Part shown: one piece after another, positions 8,634-17,060 of the stretch
How positions within the stretch are numbered: position 1 is the first letter of the stretch
Layout of the letters: every line of letters starts with the position of its first letter
Assembly (NCBI RefSeq): GCF_018837975.1
Contig: NZ_JAGSOY010000003.1
Location: 62,001 to 126,000 of the forward strand
Origin: Zooshikella harenae
GTDB taxonomy: Bacteria > Pseudomonadota > Gammaproteobacteria > Pseudomonadales > Zooshikellaceae
Reading direction: 5' to 3'
DNA length: 64,000 nt
Position numbers and translations under genes: made by a program
The notes under the pieces: generated by a model
Databases searched by the model: none
Told to the model about the DNA's origin: nothing
Seen by the model: only the letters and a program-made list of their open reading frames with translations

Positions 8634-9809
8634 GTGATTAGGTATTTAACTATTTTACATTCAGGGAAAGGAAAACCATTTGATATACGAGCTATTTCGT
8701 CATTTAATGGTAAAGTTATTATCTTTATTGGTGGTTTGCTACATTTAAATGGGTTTGAGCTTGGGGCCGGTTTAGGTGCGTTGTTACATTCATTGTGTTC
8801 AAAAAGTGGTTCACACTACTTGATATGTACTGTCGTTTTATCAGAAAAACCTATTATTTCAGTTCATAAAAAAGATATGCATGCCGCCGCTAAGGATGGT
8901 GTATTATTACCTTATGCTGACCAAATTTCTCTAGACTTGCTATTTCCCAGAGAATTGATATCGCTTTGGAAGGGGGTATCTGGTGATAAGCAATTAAATA
9001 CCATGTCGGCATATTTTAAAAAAATTATTTTTGTGGGCTATTCATATGGTAACTCTATAGTACAACAAATAGAGTATTCAATACGTATGCAGTTTAAAAG
9101 GCATGGTTTACCATTACTTCCTTTAGAAAATGTTCAGGCTATTAATATTGGACCATGTATATTGCCACGCCTATTCTCTAGCATTAACGGTGAAGTTGTA
9201 TCATTAGTGAATAGATCGGAAATTAACAGTAAGAATAATGAGCATTATGATCAAGGAGTATTTAATCAGGTTTTTTTTATCTTTACTCAAGACAGATTTA
9301 TGATAGATACTATTGGTGATGAACTTCTACCTTATGATTATAATGATATCCAAATTTGCACTTACTATATTAATAATAAAAGATTTATAATTGATAATGG
9401 AGAAAATAGTTTGACTTATAAGCTATGGGTTAGGCAGTTACCTTGTGGTAGTTTTACAGGTCAGCTTGATTTTTGTAATGATCCTTTTGCTCATGATTTA
9501 ACGACGTATTGTAATATAGAAACTGTTATTAATACACCTACTGAGGGGGATGTTGTTACTTATCCTTCATCTTTTTTGGGGGAAGCTATTCGTATTACGA
9601 TGAATGCAATGATGAATGGTAATTATGAGCACCAATTACTATCGTTTTCATCTGTTAACAAGATCTTTTACCGTTATCAAGAAAAGAAAGCCAAACTTGA
9701 AAGCCTCATTAATAAGTATCGACACTCAAATTTGAGTGAGAGTGTTGGACTTGTTCAGCGCGAGTTTGCTCGAGTAGGAGAGCACTATGGTTATTATAGA
9801 ATACGATAA
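8634..9809 (+). CDS. Unrecognised protein with GxSxG nucleophile-elbow-like motif
   Basis: I choose GTG 8634, preceded five bases upstream by GGGAGG. The frame is open further back to TTG 8541, but that part lies in the MITE. The product is 391 residues. After a short N-terminal beta region (KVIIFIGGLLHLNGFELGAG) comes IIFVGYSYGNSIVQQIEY around residues 138-155, a serine in a GxSxG elbow after a hydrophobic strand, as in alpha/beta hydrolases. I cannot place the acid and histidine with confidence. The C-terminal 60 residues are helical and charged. The gene overlaps the following methyltransferase-like gene by 23 bp, indicating coupled translation. An acyl-ester or thioester hydrolase or acyltransferase role would fit, but the substrate is unknown and I recognise no named family. 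Confidence 0.6.
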   Translation: MIRYLTILHSGKGKPFDIRAISSFNGKVIIFIGGLLHLNGFELGAGLGALLHSLCSKSGSHYLICTVVLSEKPIISVHKKDMHAAAKDGVLLPYADQISLDLLFPRELISLWKGVSGDKQLNTMSAYFKKIIFVGYSYGNSIVQQIEYSIRMQFKRHGLPLLPLENVQAINIGPCILPRLFSSINGEVVSLVNRSEINSKNNEHYDQGVFNQVFFIFTQDRFMIDTIGDELLPYDYNDIQICTYYINNKRFIIDNGENSLTYKLWVRQLPCGSFTGQLDFCNDPFAHDLTTYCNIETVINTPTEGDVVTYPSSFLGEAIRITMNAMMNGNYEHQLLSFSSVNKIFYRYQEKKAKLESLINKYRHSNLSESVGLVQREFARVGEHYGYYRIR

Positions 9810-10944
9810 AAGGAATTCTAAAACAAAAAGCCTGCTTGAGTATGAAAATAGTTTTTCAGTCTTAGTAAAATCTATTGTTGACACGGTACTTGGTAAAATT
9901 AATGAAGAGAAAAATATTACATCAGGTGAAATTGAACGACACTATCAGTTAGCGTTACTTCTTTCCTTTCTGAATATCGAAAGCTTAAAACAAAGTTTAA
10001 TTAAGCAGGTAATTCCACAATTTGTTAAAGGTGATAAATTAACACAATGGTATTATGCGCTAATGTATACCAATAGCATAAAAATGCCTAAAGCTGAGGA
10101 CATAAGGCCTGCGCTACTATCTTTACCAATACATGTTAATGATACATTTGAGTTGGCGGTTAATGATTGTATTGTTCGCCACCTCATGTTCTCGCTTAAA
10201 GAGATTATTAGAAAAAAACTGATAACGACTAGGTATGCCATTGATATCTGTGATTATATTGTGCATATCATAAGCCCTAAAGTAGACGCGAAAGCTATGA
10301 GTTCATTATGTAAAATGGTGGGTGAACTTTATGCTAATGACCATAAAGCATTAATCTATTTATCTATTGGGTGTGGTGACGGACACGCAGATAGCCGATA
10401 CATTAAGTGTTTAAAGAATCGATATCCTAGTTTGGATTTACATGTGGTTGGCTTGGAGAAGTATGTTTCATCTGAAAAGCATCCATTTGAGTATTTATTT
10501 GATGGAAAGTTAATCTATATTTCTGATAATACAAAATATGAAAGCTACCCTACACTGGCGTGCCAAGCACTAGGTGATATAGATGCAAATGTATTGTTGG
10601 TAGAACGATTTGCCCTACATCACCTAGGAATTTCTTTTGATTGTTTTAAAGAGAGAATTGATGGATGTCCGTTACTATCAATTGAAGAGCCTGTGAATTT
10701 TTATGAAAGAACTCATTTATGGATGAGAGTGGCACGTATTGCTTATGATTTGTTAGTGAACTGGTGTTTTGATCAATATATTAATCAGAACTGGATTTCT
10801 TCGGCACTCGAGTATACTAATCCTAAATCAGGGCAATTTAATGTGCTATATCGTTGGGTTGAAAAAATTCCTGTAGAAAATACCCAGGTTAAAGGCATTT
10901 ACCCAAGAACAGATGTTATTCCGTACCGTCAATTTGTGCATTAA
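9787..10944 (+). CDS. Unrecognised protein with SAM-methyltransferase-like motif
   Basis: A 385-residue protein starting at ATG 9787 with TAGGAG upstream, overlapping the GxSxG gene by 23 bp. The N-terminal 190 residues are helical. Then LIYLSIGCGDGHAD at about residue 200 matches motif I of class I SAM-dependent methyltransferases, followed by an expected second strand ending in an acidic residue (LHVVGLEK). A further strand, NVLLVERFALHHLG, could be motif IV. The C-terminus has a long helical segment. I recognise no family. Operon structure implies action on the same molecule as the upstream hydrolase-like protein, perhaps making or tailoring a small molecule, which is inference. A terminator lies between it and the convergent ggt gene. 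Confidence 0.6.
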   Translation: MVIIEYDKRNSKTKSLLEYENSFSVLVKSIVDTVLGKINEEKNITSGEIERHYQLALLLSFLNIESLKQSLIKQVIPQFVKGDKLTQWYYALMYTNSIKMPKAEDIRPALLSLPIHVNDTFELAVNDCIVRHLMFSLKEIIRKKLITTRYAIDICDYIVHIISPKVDAKAMSSLCKMVGELYANDHKALIYLSIGCGDGHADSRYIKCLKNRYPSLDLHVVGLEKYVSSEKHPFEYLFDGKLIYISDNTKYESYPTLACQALGDIDANVLLVERFALHHLGISFDCFKERIDGCPLLSIEEPVNFYERTHLWMRVARIAYDLLVNWCFDQYINQNWISSALEYTNPKSGQFNVLYRWVEKIPVENTQVKGIYPRTDVIPYRQFVH

Positions 10945-10970
10945 ATGTAAAAATACTTTTTAATGAATAA

Positions 10971-10993
10971 GAAAAAGGGGAGCTTTGCTCCCC
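10971..10993 (-). terminator. Intrinsic terminator for ggt
   Basis: A 7-bp perfect stem GGGGAGC/GCTCCCC with a TTT loop (10977-10993). On the minus strand it is followed by a T-run (complement of 10972-10976), so it ends ggt transcripts 40 bp beyond the stop. It may also slow the convergent plus-strand operon. Confidence 0.85.
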
Positions 10994-11030
10994 TGTAAAA
11001 CAACTAGTAATATGAAATCCTAGTAATGTT

Positions 11031-12806
11031 TTAAAGTCCCATCGCTGAGGACGTACTACGGCGTGGGTCAGCAGCACCATAAAGTGTACCGTCAGGCCCG
11101 ACCAAGATACTTTGTATTGCTCCCATTGCTGGTTTCTTTGAGACAGTGTGTCCCATAGACTCAAGAATTTTAACGGTATCAGGGCTAATGCCTTGCTCTA
11201 CGCGAATTTCATCAGGTAACCATTGATGGTGGATACGTGGAGAATTAACGGCTGTTTGAACATTTAACTTGTGGTCTATGACATTCATAATCACTTGTAG
11301 GGTGGTGGTGATAATTCGCGAACCACCAGGACTACCAGTGATTAAAAAGTTTTTGCCCTCTTTTTTTACGATAGTCGGTGACATAGAACTGAGCATACGT
11401 TTGTTGGGTTCTACTTTATTCGCATCACTACCAATTAAACCGTAAGCATTAGGTTCACCTGTTTTAGCGCTAAAGTCATCCATTTCGTTATTTAGTAAAA
11501 AGCCTGCACCGTCTACGACAATACCTGAACCATAACTAAAGTTAATCGTATAGGTATTGGCAACGGCATTGCCCCACTGATCAATAATCGAAAAGTGTGT
11601 GGTTTCATTACTCTCATAACCAGGAGGGGTTCCAGGTTTGAGGTCTTTACTTGGTGTCGCTTTATCCAGTGAAATTTGTTTCCTTAGGGTTTTTGCATAT
11701 TTTTTATCGATTAACCCTTTGGTTGGAACTTTAACAAAATCACTATCACCTAAGTAAGTGGCTCGGTCAGCGTAAGCACGCTTCATGGCTTCTGCCATTA
11801 AATGAATTGTTTTTGCTGAGTTGAAACCGTAAGAACCTATAGGATAACCTTCCAGAATATTCAAAATCTGTACGATGTGAATACCACCAGAGCTGGGAGT
11901 CGGCATAGAATAAATATCATAGCCACGGTATGTACCATGTACAGGTTTACGAATTGCTGGCTTGTAGTTTTTTAAGTCATCATGAGTCATTAAGCCATCA
12001 TGGCGCTGCATTTCTTCAACAATAAGGTCTGCTGTTTTTCCCTCATAAAAACCAGTGACACCTTCTTTAGCAATGCGTTTTAGTGTTTCTGCAAGATCCT
12101 TTTGAATAAAAAGTTCACCGGGTTGGTAGGGAGAGCCATCAGCCTTATAAAATGTTTTAAGTGAAGCAGGCCATTTTTTAAGCATTTTTTCTGCATCTTG
12201 AGTACCTTTGGTAAAGCGTGGTGGTACTTTAAAGCCTTTTTCGGCTAGCGCTATGGCAGGAGCAAGTGCGCGTTCACGAGAGATTGTGCCATGCCGTTTC
12301 AAGGCCATTAATAAGCCTGCTACTGTACCTGGTACGCCAGCCGCTTTATGAGTAAACCGGCTACGGTTCTGTACCACATTGCCTTCTTTGTCTTGGAACA
12401 TCGTTGGTGTTGCTGCCGCTGGTGCTTTTTCTCGGTAATCAATAGTCTCAATGAGTTTGTCCTTATCCTTGGAAATAAGCATAAAGCCACCACCGCCGAT
12501 ATTTCCTGAACGAGGCTGGGTAACTGCAAGGGCAAAGGCTGCTGTGACTGCGGCATCAATGGCATTACCCCCTTCGTTGAGTACATCGACAGCCACTTTT
12601 GTGGCTAGCGTATGGCTGGTGACAACCATTGCTTTTGAGGACTCAACAGGAAGGCTGCGATCTCCCTCAAAAATGTATTGTTCAGCAGTTGCTGCCCAGG
12701 TGTTTATACTGATGATTGATGCGGCTGTAAGGCTTAAACTACAAATGATGTGTTTATAATTTATTGTTTTTCGGCGTTGAAAGCGCGTGAGTATTCGCCA
12801 ATTCAT
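11031..12806 (-). CDS. ggt: Gamma-glutamyltransferase (glutathione hydrolase) precursor
   Basis: A 591-residue periplasmic enzyme that cleaves and transfers the gamma-glutamyl group of glutathione. The N-terminus is a signal sequence (basic region, then a hydrophobic core ending in NTWAATAEQ). The large-subunit signature GGNAIDAAVTAAFALAV with RSGNIGGGGFML follows. The nucleophilic threonine that begins the small subunit is in NETTHFSIIDQWGNAVA, two thirds along, where the proenzyme self-cleaves. The substrate-binding loop GSPGGSRIITT is also present. Full length for the family. CAGGGA precedes the ATG. It is monocistronic and convergent with the hydrolase/methyltransferase pair. Role: glutathione salvage and use of extracellular gamma-glutamyl peptides. 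Confidence 0.95.
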   Translation of the reverse strand: MNWRILTRFQRRKTINYKHIICSLSLTAASIISINTWAATAEQYIFEGDRSLPVESSKAMVVTSHTLATKVAVDVLNEGGNAIDAAVTAAFALAVTQPRSGNIGGGGFMLISKDKDKLIETIDYREKAPAAATPTMFQDKEGNVVQNRSRFTHKAAGVPGTVAGLLMALKRHGTISRERALAPAIALAEKGFKVPPRFTKGTQDAEKMLKKWPASLKTFYKADGSPYQPGELFIQKDLAETLKRIAKEGVTGFYEGKTADLIVEEMQRHDGLMTHDDLKNYKPAIRKPVHGTYRGYDIYSMPTPSSGGIHIVQILNILEGYPIGSYGFNSAKTIHLMAEAMKRAYADRATYLGDSDFVKVPTKGLIDKKYAKTLRKQISLDKATPSKDLKPGTPPGYESNETTHFSIIDQWGNAVANTYTINFSYGSGIVVDGAGFLLNNEMDDFSAKTGEPNAYGLIGSDANKVEPNKRMLSSMSPTIVKKEGKNFLITGSPGGSRIITTTLQVIMNVIDHKLNVQTAVNSPRIHHQWLPDEIRVEQGISPDTVKILESMGHTVSKKPAMGAIQSILVGPDGTLYGAADPRRSTSSAMGL

Positions 12807-12966
12807 TTTTATTCCCTGAGTTGTTTATGTATTTTATACCCTTTACAGAGGGTAACTGTTTTTGCATTTGCGACAGAATTAACTCAGTTGAACCACCGTG
12901 CTGCAAATGCTGTTTTAGTTTTTTCGCATTAATAAAAAGGTGGAGTTTTTGGGCGTTTTAACCTGC

Positions 12967-12994
12967 TTATAACACTTTAAAAAGTGGATATAAT
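12967..12994 (+). promoter_or_regulatory. Candidate sigma-70 promoter of the putative small RNA
   Basis: TATAAT at 12989-12994 is a perfect -10. TTATAA at 12967-12972 is a weak -35, 16 bp away. No open frame follows; an intrinsic terminator lies about 130 bp downstream on the same strand. Confidence 0.45.
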
Positions 12995-13000
12995 TAACCG

Positions 13001-13132
13001 TTTTGAGGTAACCCTAAGAGGATACATCAGAAGGCGTAAACTTCCCGGTACACATCTTATGCTGCAGAGAGGCTTGAGACAAGAGGGATAAGTCCCCTTG
13101 CTTGTAAATAAATAGCAAATGGGGACTTTTTT
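13001..13132 (+). ncRNA. Putative small RNA with intrinsic terminator
   Basis: Between ggt (leftward) and grxA (leftward) a plus-strand unit has a perfect TATAAT box, no convincing coding frame, and a strong terminator: AAGTCCCC at 13090-13097 pairs with GGGGACTT at 13121-13128, the stem being extended by TTGC/GCAA, and a T-run follows (13127-13132). The hairpin has no T-run on the minus strand, so it does not serve grxA. The expected transcript is about 130 nt. The body contains several GGA or GAGG motifs, but too few are in loops to call it a CsrA-binding RNA. I do not recognise it as 6S, 4.5S, tmRNA or a known riboswitch. Confidence 0.4.
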
Positions 13133-13197
13133 ATTCAAAGAAGAACGTTGCAGGTTCAATTAATACGATAATTTTATTGGTCATTGAATAAAACAAT

Positions 13198-13443
13198 TTA
13201 GTTGAGTTTAGCGTGCTGTAAAAATGCTTCAAACTCTTGACAGCCACCTATATAGTCTTGCCCATGAAAAATTTGAGGTACTGTTTCTACAGGTTTGCCA
13301 ATTGTTTTTTCCAAATCTGCTTTAGTTATATTTTCAGCGTGAATATCAATGTAATTGAAATTCAATTGTTTGTCTTCGCATAGTTGTTTGGCTCTGCGAC
13401 AAAATCCACATCCCTCACGACCGAAAATAGTAATACGTTGCAT
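13198..13443 (-). CDS. grxA: Glutaredoxin 1 (GrxA-type)
   Basis: An 81-residue dithiol glutaredoxin. It uses glutathione to reduce disulfides, for example in ribonucleotide reductase, and acts in the cytosol. ATG 13443 is chosen because GAGGA lies seven bases upstream; an extension to 13506 lacks a ribosome site and adds unrelated residues. The active site is GREGCGFCRRAK with a CGFC pair (CPYC in E. coli). The segment AENITKADLEKTIGKPVETV closely follows E. coli GrxA, as do the cis-proline loop (VETVPQIF) and the glutathione-binding GG of YIGGCQEF. The CG(F/Y)C variant is less common than CPYC. The gene is not linked to an obvious partner. Confidence 0.88.
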   Translation of the reverse strand: MQRITIFGREGCGFCRRAKQLCEDKQLNFNYIDIHAENITKADLEKTIGKPVETVPQIFHGQDYIGGCQEFEAFLQHAKLN

Positions 13444-14031
13444 GTTAATGTCCTCAAAAAATGAGTCTGTTAATCTCCTGGCAGTATGGCAATAGTTTAA
13501 AGCCACTATTTCTGCTGTTTCTTATTGATTAATTGCACCATAGTTTCCAACATCAAGCTAATAACATTAAACAATGCTAATGATTGAGAAAAACTATAGC
13601 CTAGTTGGCATCAACAGTATTAAGTGATGGCTGGGTATTCATTTGTCAGGTATAACAGGGAAAAAATGTCGTCTGTTACTAAAGTTAACTATATCCCTTA
13701 ATAGATCAATGTTTTTGAATCAGGGAATAGTTCAGACTGTTTATTCAAATCACTTTGAATAAACAGTAGCTTTAGCTATATTCGTGCTGTTGGGTTGTAG
13801 TTTTTACTCAACAAAGGGGATAGCGTGCTGCCTAAATACTTTAGTTTGTAGCTTAGCTTAATATTGTAATAGGTCGTGCGAAGGATAACAGGCTGCGTAG
13901 TATTGGTATTAGTAAAAGGTTATGTAACAACCAGATGATTGACGTTCTACTGGGATTTCGTCAGTAGTTGTAGAGGTATTCTCTAGTAGTGGATTGGGTT
14001 GTTATATCCTTAGAAGAAGTAGTAGGTGGCA
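13444..14031. other. Intergenic region with a 13-bp inverted repeat
   Basis: A 588-bp gap without a supported gene. It contains CTGTTTATTCAAA at 13737-13749 and its exact complement TTTGAATAAACAG at 13754-13766 around a 4-base loop. No T-run follows on the plus strand, so an operator or RNA hairpin is as likely as a terminator. The remainder shows nothing recognisable. Confidence 0.5.
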
Positions 14032-15285
14032 ATGAAACGATTGTTAATTATGTTGGCAGGTACTGTTTCGTTATTATTGGGAGTTGCTTTCTGGTTGACT
14101 GACAGTGAATCAGGGGTCGCTATGACAGCAAAGCCAGCTCCCTTACAACATCTGTTGGAGAGGCATACACCCACCTTTCTTCCTGTGGAGGGTGTGTATG
14201 AGATTAACGCAACGGAAGCTGATCTCAGGCAGCTCTTGGTTACATTGGTACACAAATATCCACAATGGCATGTCACTGGTATAGATATTGAGCTATTGGA
14301 GCAAAAAGCGCTTATACGCTCATCTGTACAAGTTGGTCCACGTTATCTGAATGTCACATCGCTGGTTGGCATAAGAGGCGATAAACCCGAATTGATGGAA
14401 GTGCAATTGGCTGATCAGGTGCTACCTGACTGGTTGGTTAACCTGGTGCTTGAGCATACCCAGCAAACTGCTCGTTTTGAGCCTGTATGGCAAATGTATC
14501 AGAATATCGAACGCGTTCGTATTGCGCCGCAGAAAGCTGTTCTGGCTTATCACTGGTCTGAAAGAATGGTCGCTGCGTTAAATAAACAGGGCAAAGATTT
14601 TCTGTTTTCTCCTGCCGATCAGCAACGAATTGCACTGTATTTAGTTGCGGCACACAAATATGCAGAACAAAGTAAAGTGCAAAGAGAGCCTTTACCTCAA
14701 CTATTCCAACAGCTTTTCCAGTTAGCACAACAGCGTACGCAGACAGGTGAGTCGGCAGTGGATGAAAACCGCGCTTTACTGACAGCGTTAGCACTTTATC
14801 ACTCTAATTTGGATTTATCTGATTATAAGGTGCCTAAGGCTCTGCTTAAGCAACGTAAGCGCTTTTATCTGAACAAAAGAAAAGACTTAGCCAGACACTT
14901 TGTATTATCTGCGGCAATGTCGCTCTATGTGGGTGACCAACTTACAGATAGCGTGGGTTTGCTAAAAGAGATGAATGATTCGCGGAATGGATCAGGTTTT
15001 AGCTTTTATGATTTAGCCGCTGACCGAGCGGGTATTCGTTTTGCACGACAAGCAACCAAGTCAGAAGCCGTTGCTAAACAGTTACAAGCGATGATGGCCG
15101 TTTCTGTGAACGAAGCAATGCTTGTACCTGCCTTCAATAAATTACCTGAAGGGATGACCTCAAAACAGTTTGAAGCTGAGTTTAAAGATACAAAAAGTAC
15201 AGGCTTCAAGCAGTTAATACACTCTATTGATCGCCAGATTGAGGCGAGTCCTTTATACAGAAGGCCAAATGCAATTGCTGAGTAG
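14032..15285 (+). CDS. Conserved hypothetical envelope protein (417 aa)
   Basis: Starts at ATG 14032; a GTG six bases earlier is also possible. Residues 1-24 form a signal sequence or N-terminal membrane anchor (RLLIMLAGTVSLLLGVAFWL), so the protein probably faces the periplasm. The rest is a mostly helical soluble domain with a conserved-looking segment LSAAMSLYVGDQLTDSVG and GSGFSFYDLAADRAGIRFA near residue 300-340, which reads like an uncharacterised family of marine gammaproteobacteria. No catalytic motif is evident and the function is unknown. A 37-residue membrane protein gene lies 117 bp downstream and may share the transcript, with a terminator after it. Confidence 0.7.
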   Translation: MKRLLIMLAGTVSLLLGVAFWLTDSESGVAMTAKPAPLQHLLERHTPTFLPVEGVYEINATEADLRQLLVTLVHKYPQWHVTGIDIELLEQKALIRSSVQVGPRYLNVTSLVGIRGDKPELMEVQLADQVLPDWLVNLVLEHTQQTARFEPVWQMYQNIERVRIAPQKAVLAYHWSERMVAALNKQGKDFLFSPADQQRIALYLVAAHKYAEQSKVQREPLPQLFQQLFQLAQQRTQTGESAVDENRALLTALALYHSNLDLSDYKVPKALLKQRKRFYLNKRKDLARHFVLSAAMSLYVGDQLTDSVGLLKEMNDSRNGSGFSFYDLAADRAGIRFARQATKSEAVAKQLQAMMAVSVNEAMLVPAFNKLPEGMTSKQFEAEFKDTKSTGFKQLIHSIDRQIEASPLYRRPNAIAE

Positions 15286-15402
15286 TCACTTGGCCTTGGA
15301 ATGACGTTGAGCAGGGTAGGATTGCCCTGCATAAGGGGATTGGGTATTCTACGCGCCTCAAATAGAACGTATTCTGGTTATAAAGTGATGAGGTAATGAC
15401 GA

Positions 15403-15516
15403 ATGTATGTTGATGCATCTGTAGTAGCGAGTGTACTGGTGGTTGTGGGCGTTTGTGCCATAGTAGTGTTTGGTGGTCGATTTATTGCTAAGCGGATGCG
15501 TGAAGATGCTAGCTAA
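15403..15516 (+). CDS. 37-residue single-pass membrane protein
   Basis: ATG 15403 is preceded by TGAGG 12 bases away. It encodes a short acidic start, one transmembrane helix of about 20 residues (ASVLVVVGVCAIVVFGG) and a basic end, KRMREDAS, before TAA. A stable hydrophobic core with a positive cytosolic end is typical of real small membrane proteins. The intrinsic terminator at 15561-15588 lies just downstream. The function is unknown. Confidence 0.55.
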   Translation: MYVDASVVASVLVVVGVCAIVVFGGRFIAKRMREDAS

Positions 15517-15560
15517 GGCCTGTTAACAAACCTTAGTAAAAACGTCTGAAAAGATTAAAT

Positions 15561-15588
15561 AAAACAGAGGTGTCGGGACCTCTGTTTT
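15561..15588 (+). terminator. Intrinsic terminator, probably bidirectional
   Basis: AAAACAGAGGT at 15561-15571 pairs with ACCTCTGTTTT at 15578-15588 around TCGGGA. A-rich and T-rich flanks allow termination in both directions. It ends the 14032-15516 unit. Confidence 0.8.
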
Positions 15589-15621
15589 ATTCTCTGCAAG
15601 CTTTGCTGTAAACACTAGACG

Positions 15622-15665
15622 TATACCCTTCACAAATCATTTTTAGGATTTGTCATTAGCGCACT
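15622..15665. repeat. Solo end of the family-1 MITE
   Basis: TATACCCTTCACAAATCA, then TTTTTAGGATTTGTC, matches the terminal inverted repeat of the element at 8397-8578. The rest of the element is absent. Confidence 0.6.
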
Positions 15666-15713
15666 TTTACTCAAGTCTATTTTTTCTTTTCCACATTTAA
15701 AAAGCCAACTTGC

Positions 15714-16286
15714 TTATCGACTCATCTTCTTAACGATGGCTTGCAAATGCCCAACATGTTGTTTAATGCCAGTAATAGTTTGCTGGGTTATGCCTTGAGG
15801 CTTCATATTTTTCCACTGCTGTCCAAAAAGTTGTTGTCCTTGTGAGTTAAAAAATAATTTGACTTCGTGGAGTTCAATACTGATTGGCCCATCATTGTTA
15901 AGTACTTTGTGTGTACTTTTTTCAGCATAGTGAAATAGGCGACCTTGTGAAAAATAATACTTGTGGCTTCCTTCTATACGTTTGCCATCCTTGCGCCGTT
16001 CTTGAATAAAGCGCAGCTGGCCTTGTTCAAGGAAGGCATCATATGTTGAAAAAGAATCACCATCCTGCCAGGTGCCACTGATTTTATGTAAGGTGTCTTG
16101 TTGTGCCTCAATCAATAAGGCTTGTTTTTTGAGCGCAGCTAACTGAGCATTATCTTGAATCGCGGCGACTTCTGGTTCTGGGGCATTTTGGTAAGGCTTG
16201 GCTTGTTCAACCAAGCACCCACTTAACAGTGGTAGTGTGCAACTTAGCACAACTGCAGACCGTGATAGCGTTAGCAATCCTTTCAT
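15714..16286 (-). CDS. Putative lipoprotein (190 aa)
   Basis: ATG 16286 is preferred over 16310: it has GAGG upstream and gives a classical lipoprotein signal of 24 residues ending in the lipobox LLSGC, with leucine and valine after the cysteine. Residues 40-60 are predicted coiled coil (AALKKQALLIEAQQDTLHK). The remainder is a small beta-rich domain (SGTWQDGDSFSTYDAFLEQG...) of about 110 residues that resembles no family I can name. The residues after the lipid cysteine are not aspartate, suggesting outer-membrane sorting by the Lol +2 rule. It is monocistronic and the function is unknown. Confidence 0.75.
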   Translation of the reverse strand: MKGLLTLSRSAVVLSCTLPLLSGCLVEQAKPYQNAPEPEVAAIQDNAQLAALKKQALLIEAQQDTLHKISGTWQDGDSFSTYDAFLEQGQLRFIQERRKDGKRIEGSHKYYFSQGRLFHYAEKSTHKVLNNDGPISIELHEVKLFFNSQGQQLFGQQWKNMKPQGITQQTITGIKQHVGHLQAIVKKMSR

Positions 16287-16568
16287 TATATGTTTAACCT
16301 CATGATGCATTGTTGTCTGTTTTCTTGCAGATGGTTGCGAACAGAAACTATGCAGTTTAATAGCCCACTGCGTTTAACTCATGGTTTTATGTGTGGCTTG
16401 CTTCTCAATTACAAAATATACCCTTCGAGTTGTACATTAAACATAGCATTATAACTTTGAGTTATAGTTGTATTAGTGGCTTACTTTGCTCCCCGTTATT
16501 GGGTTTTATTCGCTTATATTTAATTCATCAATGAAATTAATAACGATAGGTAAAATCAGTCGTTATTA

Positions 16569-17060
16569 ATGATATGCACTGTTGGTTTGGAGAGTGATGT
16601 GCAGTCTAATTATCGTGTAACACATGGCAGTTGGGATGAAGCCATGCAGGTTATTTCACAATTGCCAGAGTTTGAACGAGACTATTCTGTTGAGGTGCTT
16701 ACTCAGCATGTGGCAAACCAGGAATATTTGTTATTGATTGCCTGGTACGGTGAGCGACCTGTTGCATTTAAATTAGGTTATGCCCTTGATGATGACCGCT
16801 TTTATAGCTGGTTAGGAGGGGTAATACCCGCTTATCGTGAATTAGGTATAGGAACGGACTTGCTTGTTCAGCAAGAGGCATGGGCTTTAGCTCAAGGTTA
16901 TGGCGTATTGGAAGTAAAATCCAGAAACTGCTTTCCAAAAATGTTGCGTTTATTATTGAAGCAAGGCTATTTTATCAGTCATGTTGAACCACAGGGGCAA
17001 GTGGATCAGCATATCATTTATTTTTCTAAAACGTTTTCACGGCTTTTGCAAAGTACCTAA
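16569..17060 (+). CDS. GNAT-family N-acetyltransferase
   Basis: A 163-residue protein with the GNAT fold. The acetyl-CoA-binding motif A is seen as GGVIPAYRELGIGTDLLVQQE near residues 80-100 (a variant of the Q/RxxGxG/A loop), followed by the beta-5 strand LEVKSRNCFPKMLRLLLKQGY, typical of the C-terminal half. It transfers an acetyl group from acetyl-CoA to an amine of an unidentified substrate. The position between a lipoprotein gene and a membrane acyltransferase gives no functional clue. The gaps on both sides (16287-16568 and 17061-17282) show no gene. Confidence 0.85.
   Translation: MICTVGLESDVQSNYRVTHGSWDEAMQVISQLPEFERDYSVEVLTQHVANQEYLLLIAWYGERPVAFKLGYALDDDRFYSWLGGVIPAYRELGIGTDLLVQQEAWALAQGYGVLEVKSRNCFPKMLRLLLKQGYFISHVEPQGQVDQHIIYFSKTFSRLLQST

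Noticed and set aside
12832-12855. Another MITE end (TATACCCTTTACAGAGG)
   Set aside because: Only the first ten bases match; no further similarity to the element.
13001-13132. CsrB/RsmY-type RNA or a riboswitch
   Set aside because: Too few GGA motifs in hairpin loops, no downstream coding gene on that strand, and no recognisable riboswitch core.
12977-13159. 60-residue minus-strand open frame
   Set aside because: It overlays the putative small RNA and its terminator on the opposite strand, with no ribosome site.
13198-13506. Glutaredoxin starting at 13506
   Set aside because: The extra 21 residues are not part of the glutaredoxin fold and a good ribosome site points to 13443.
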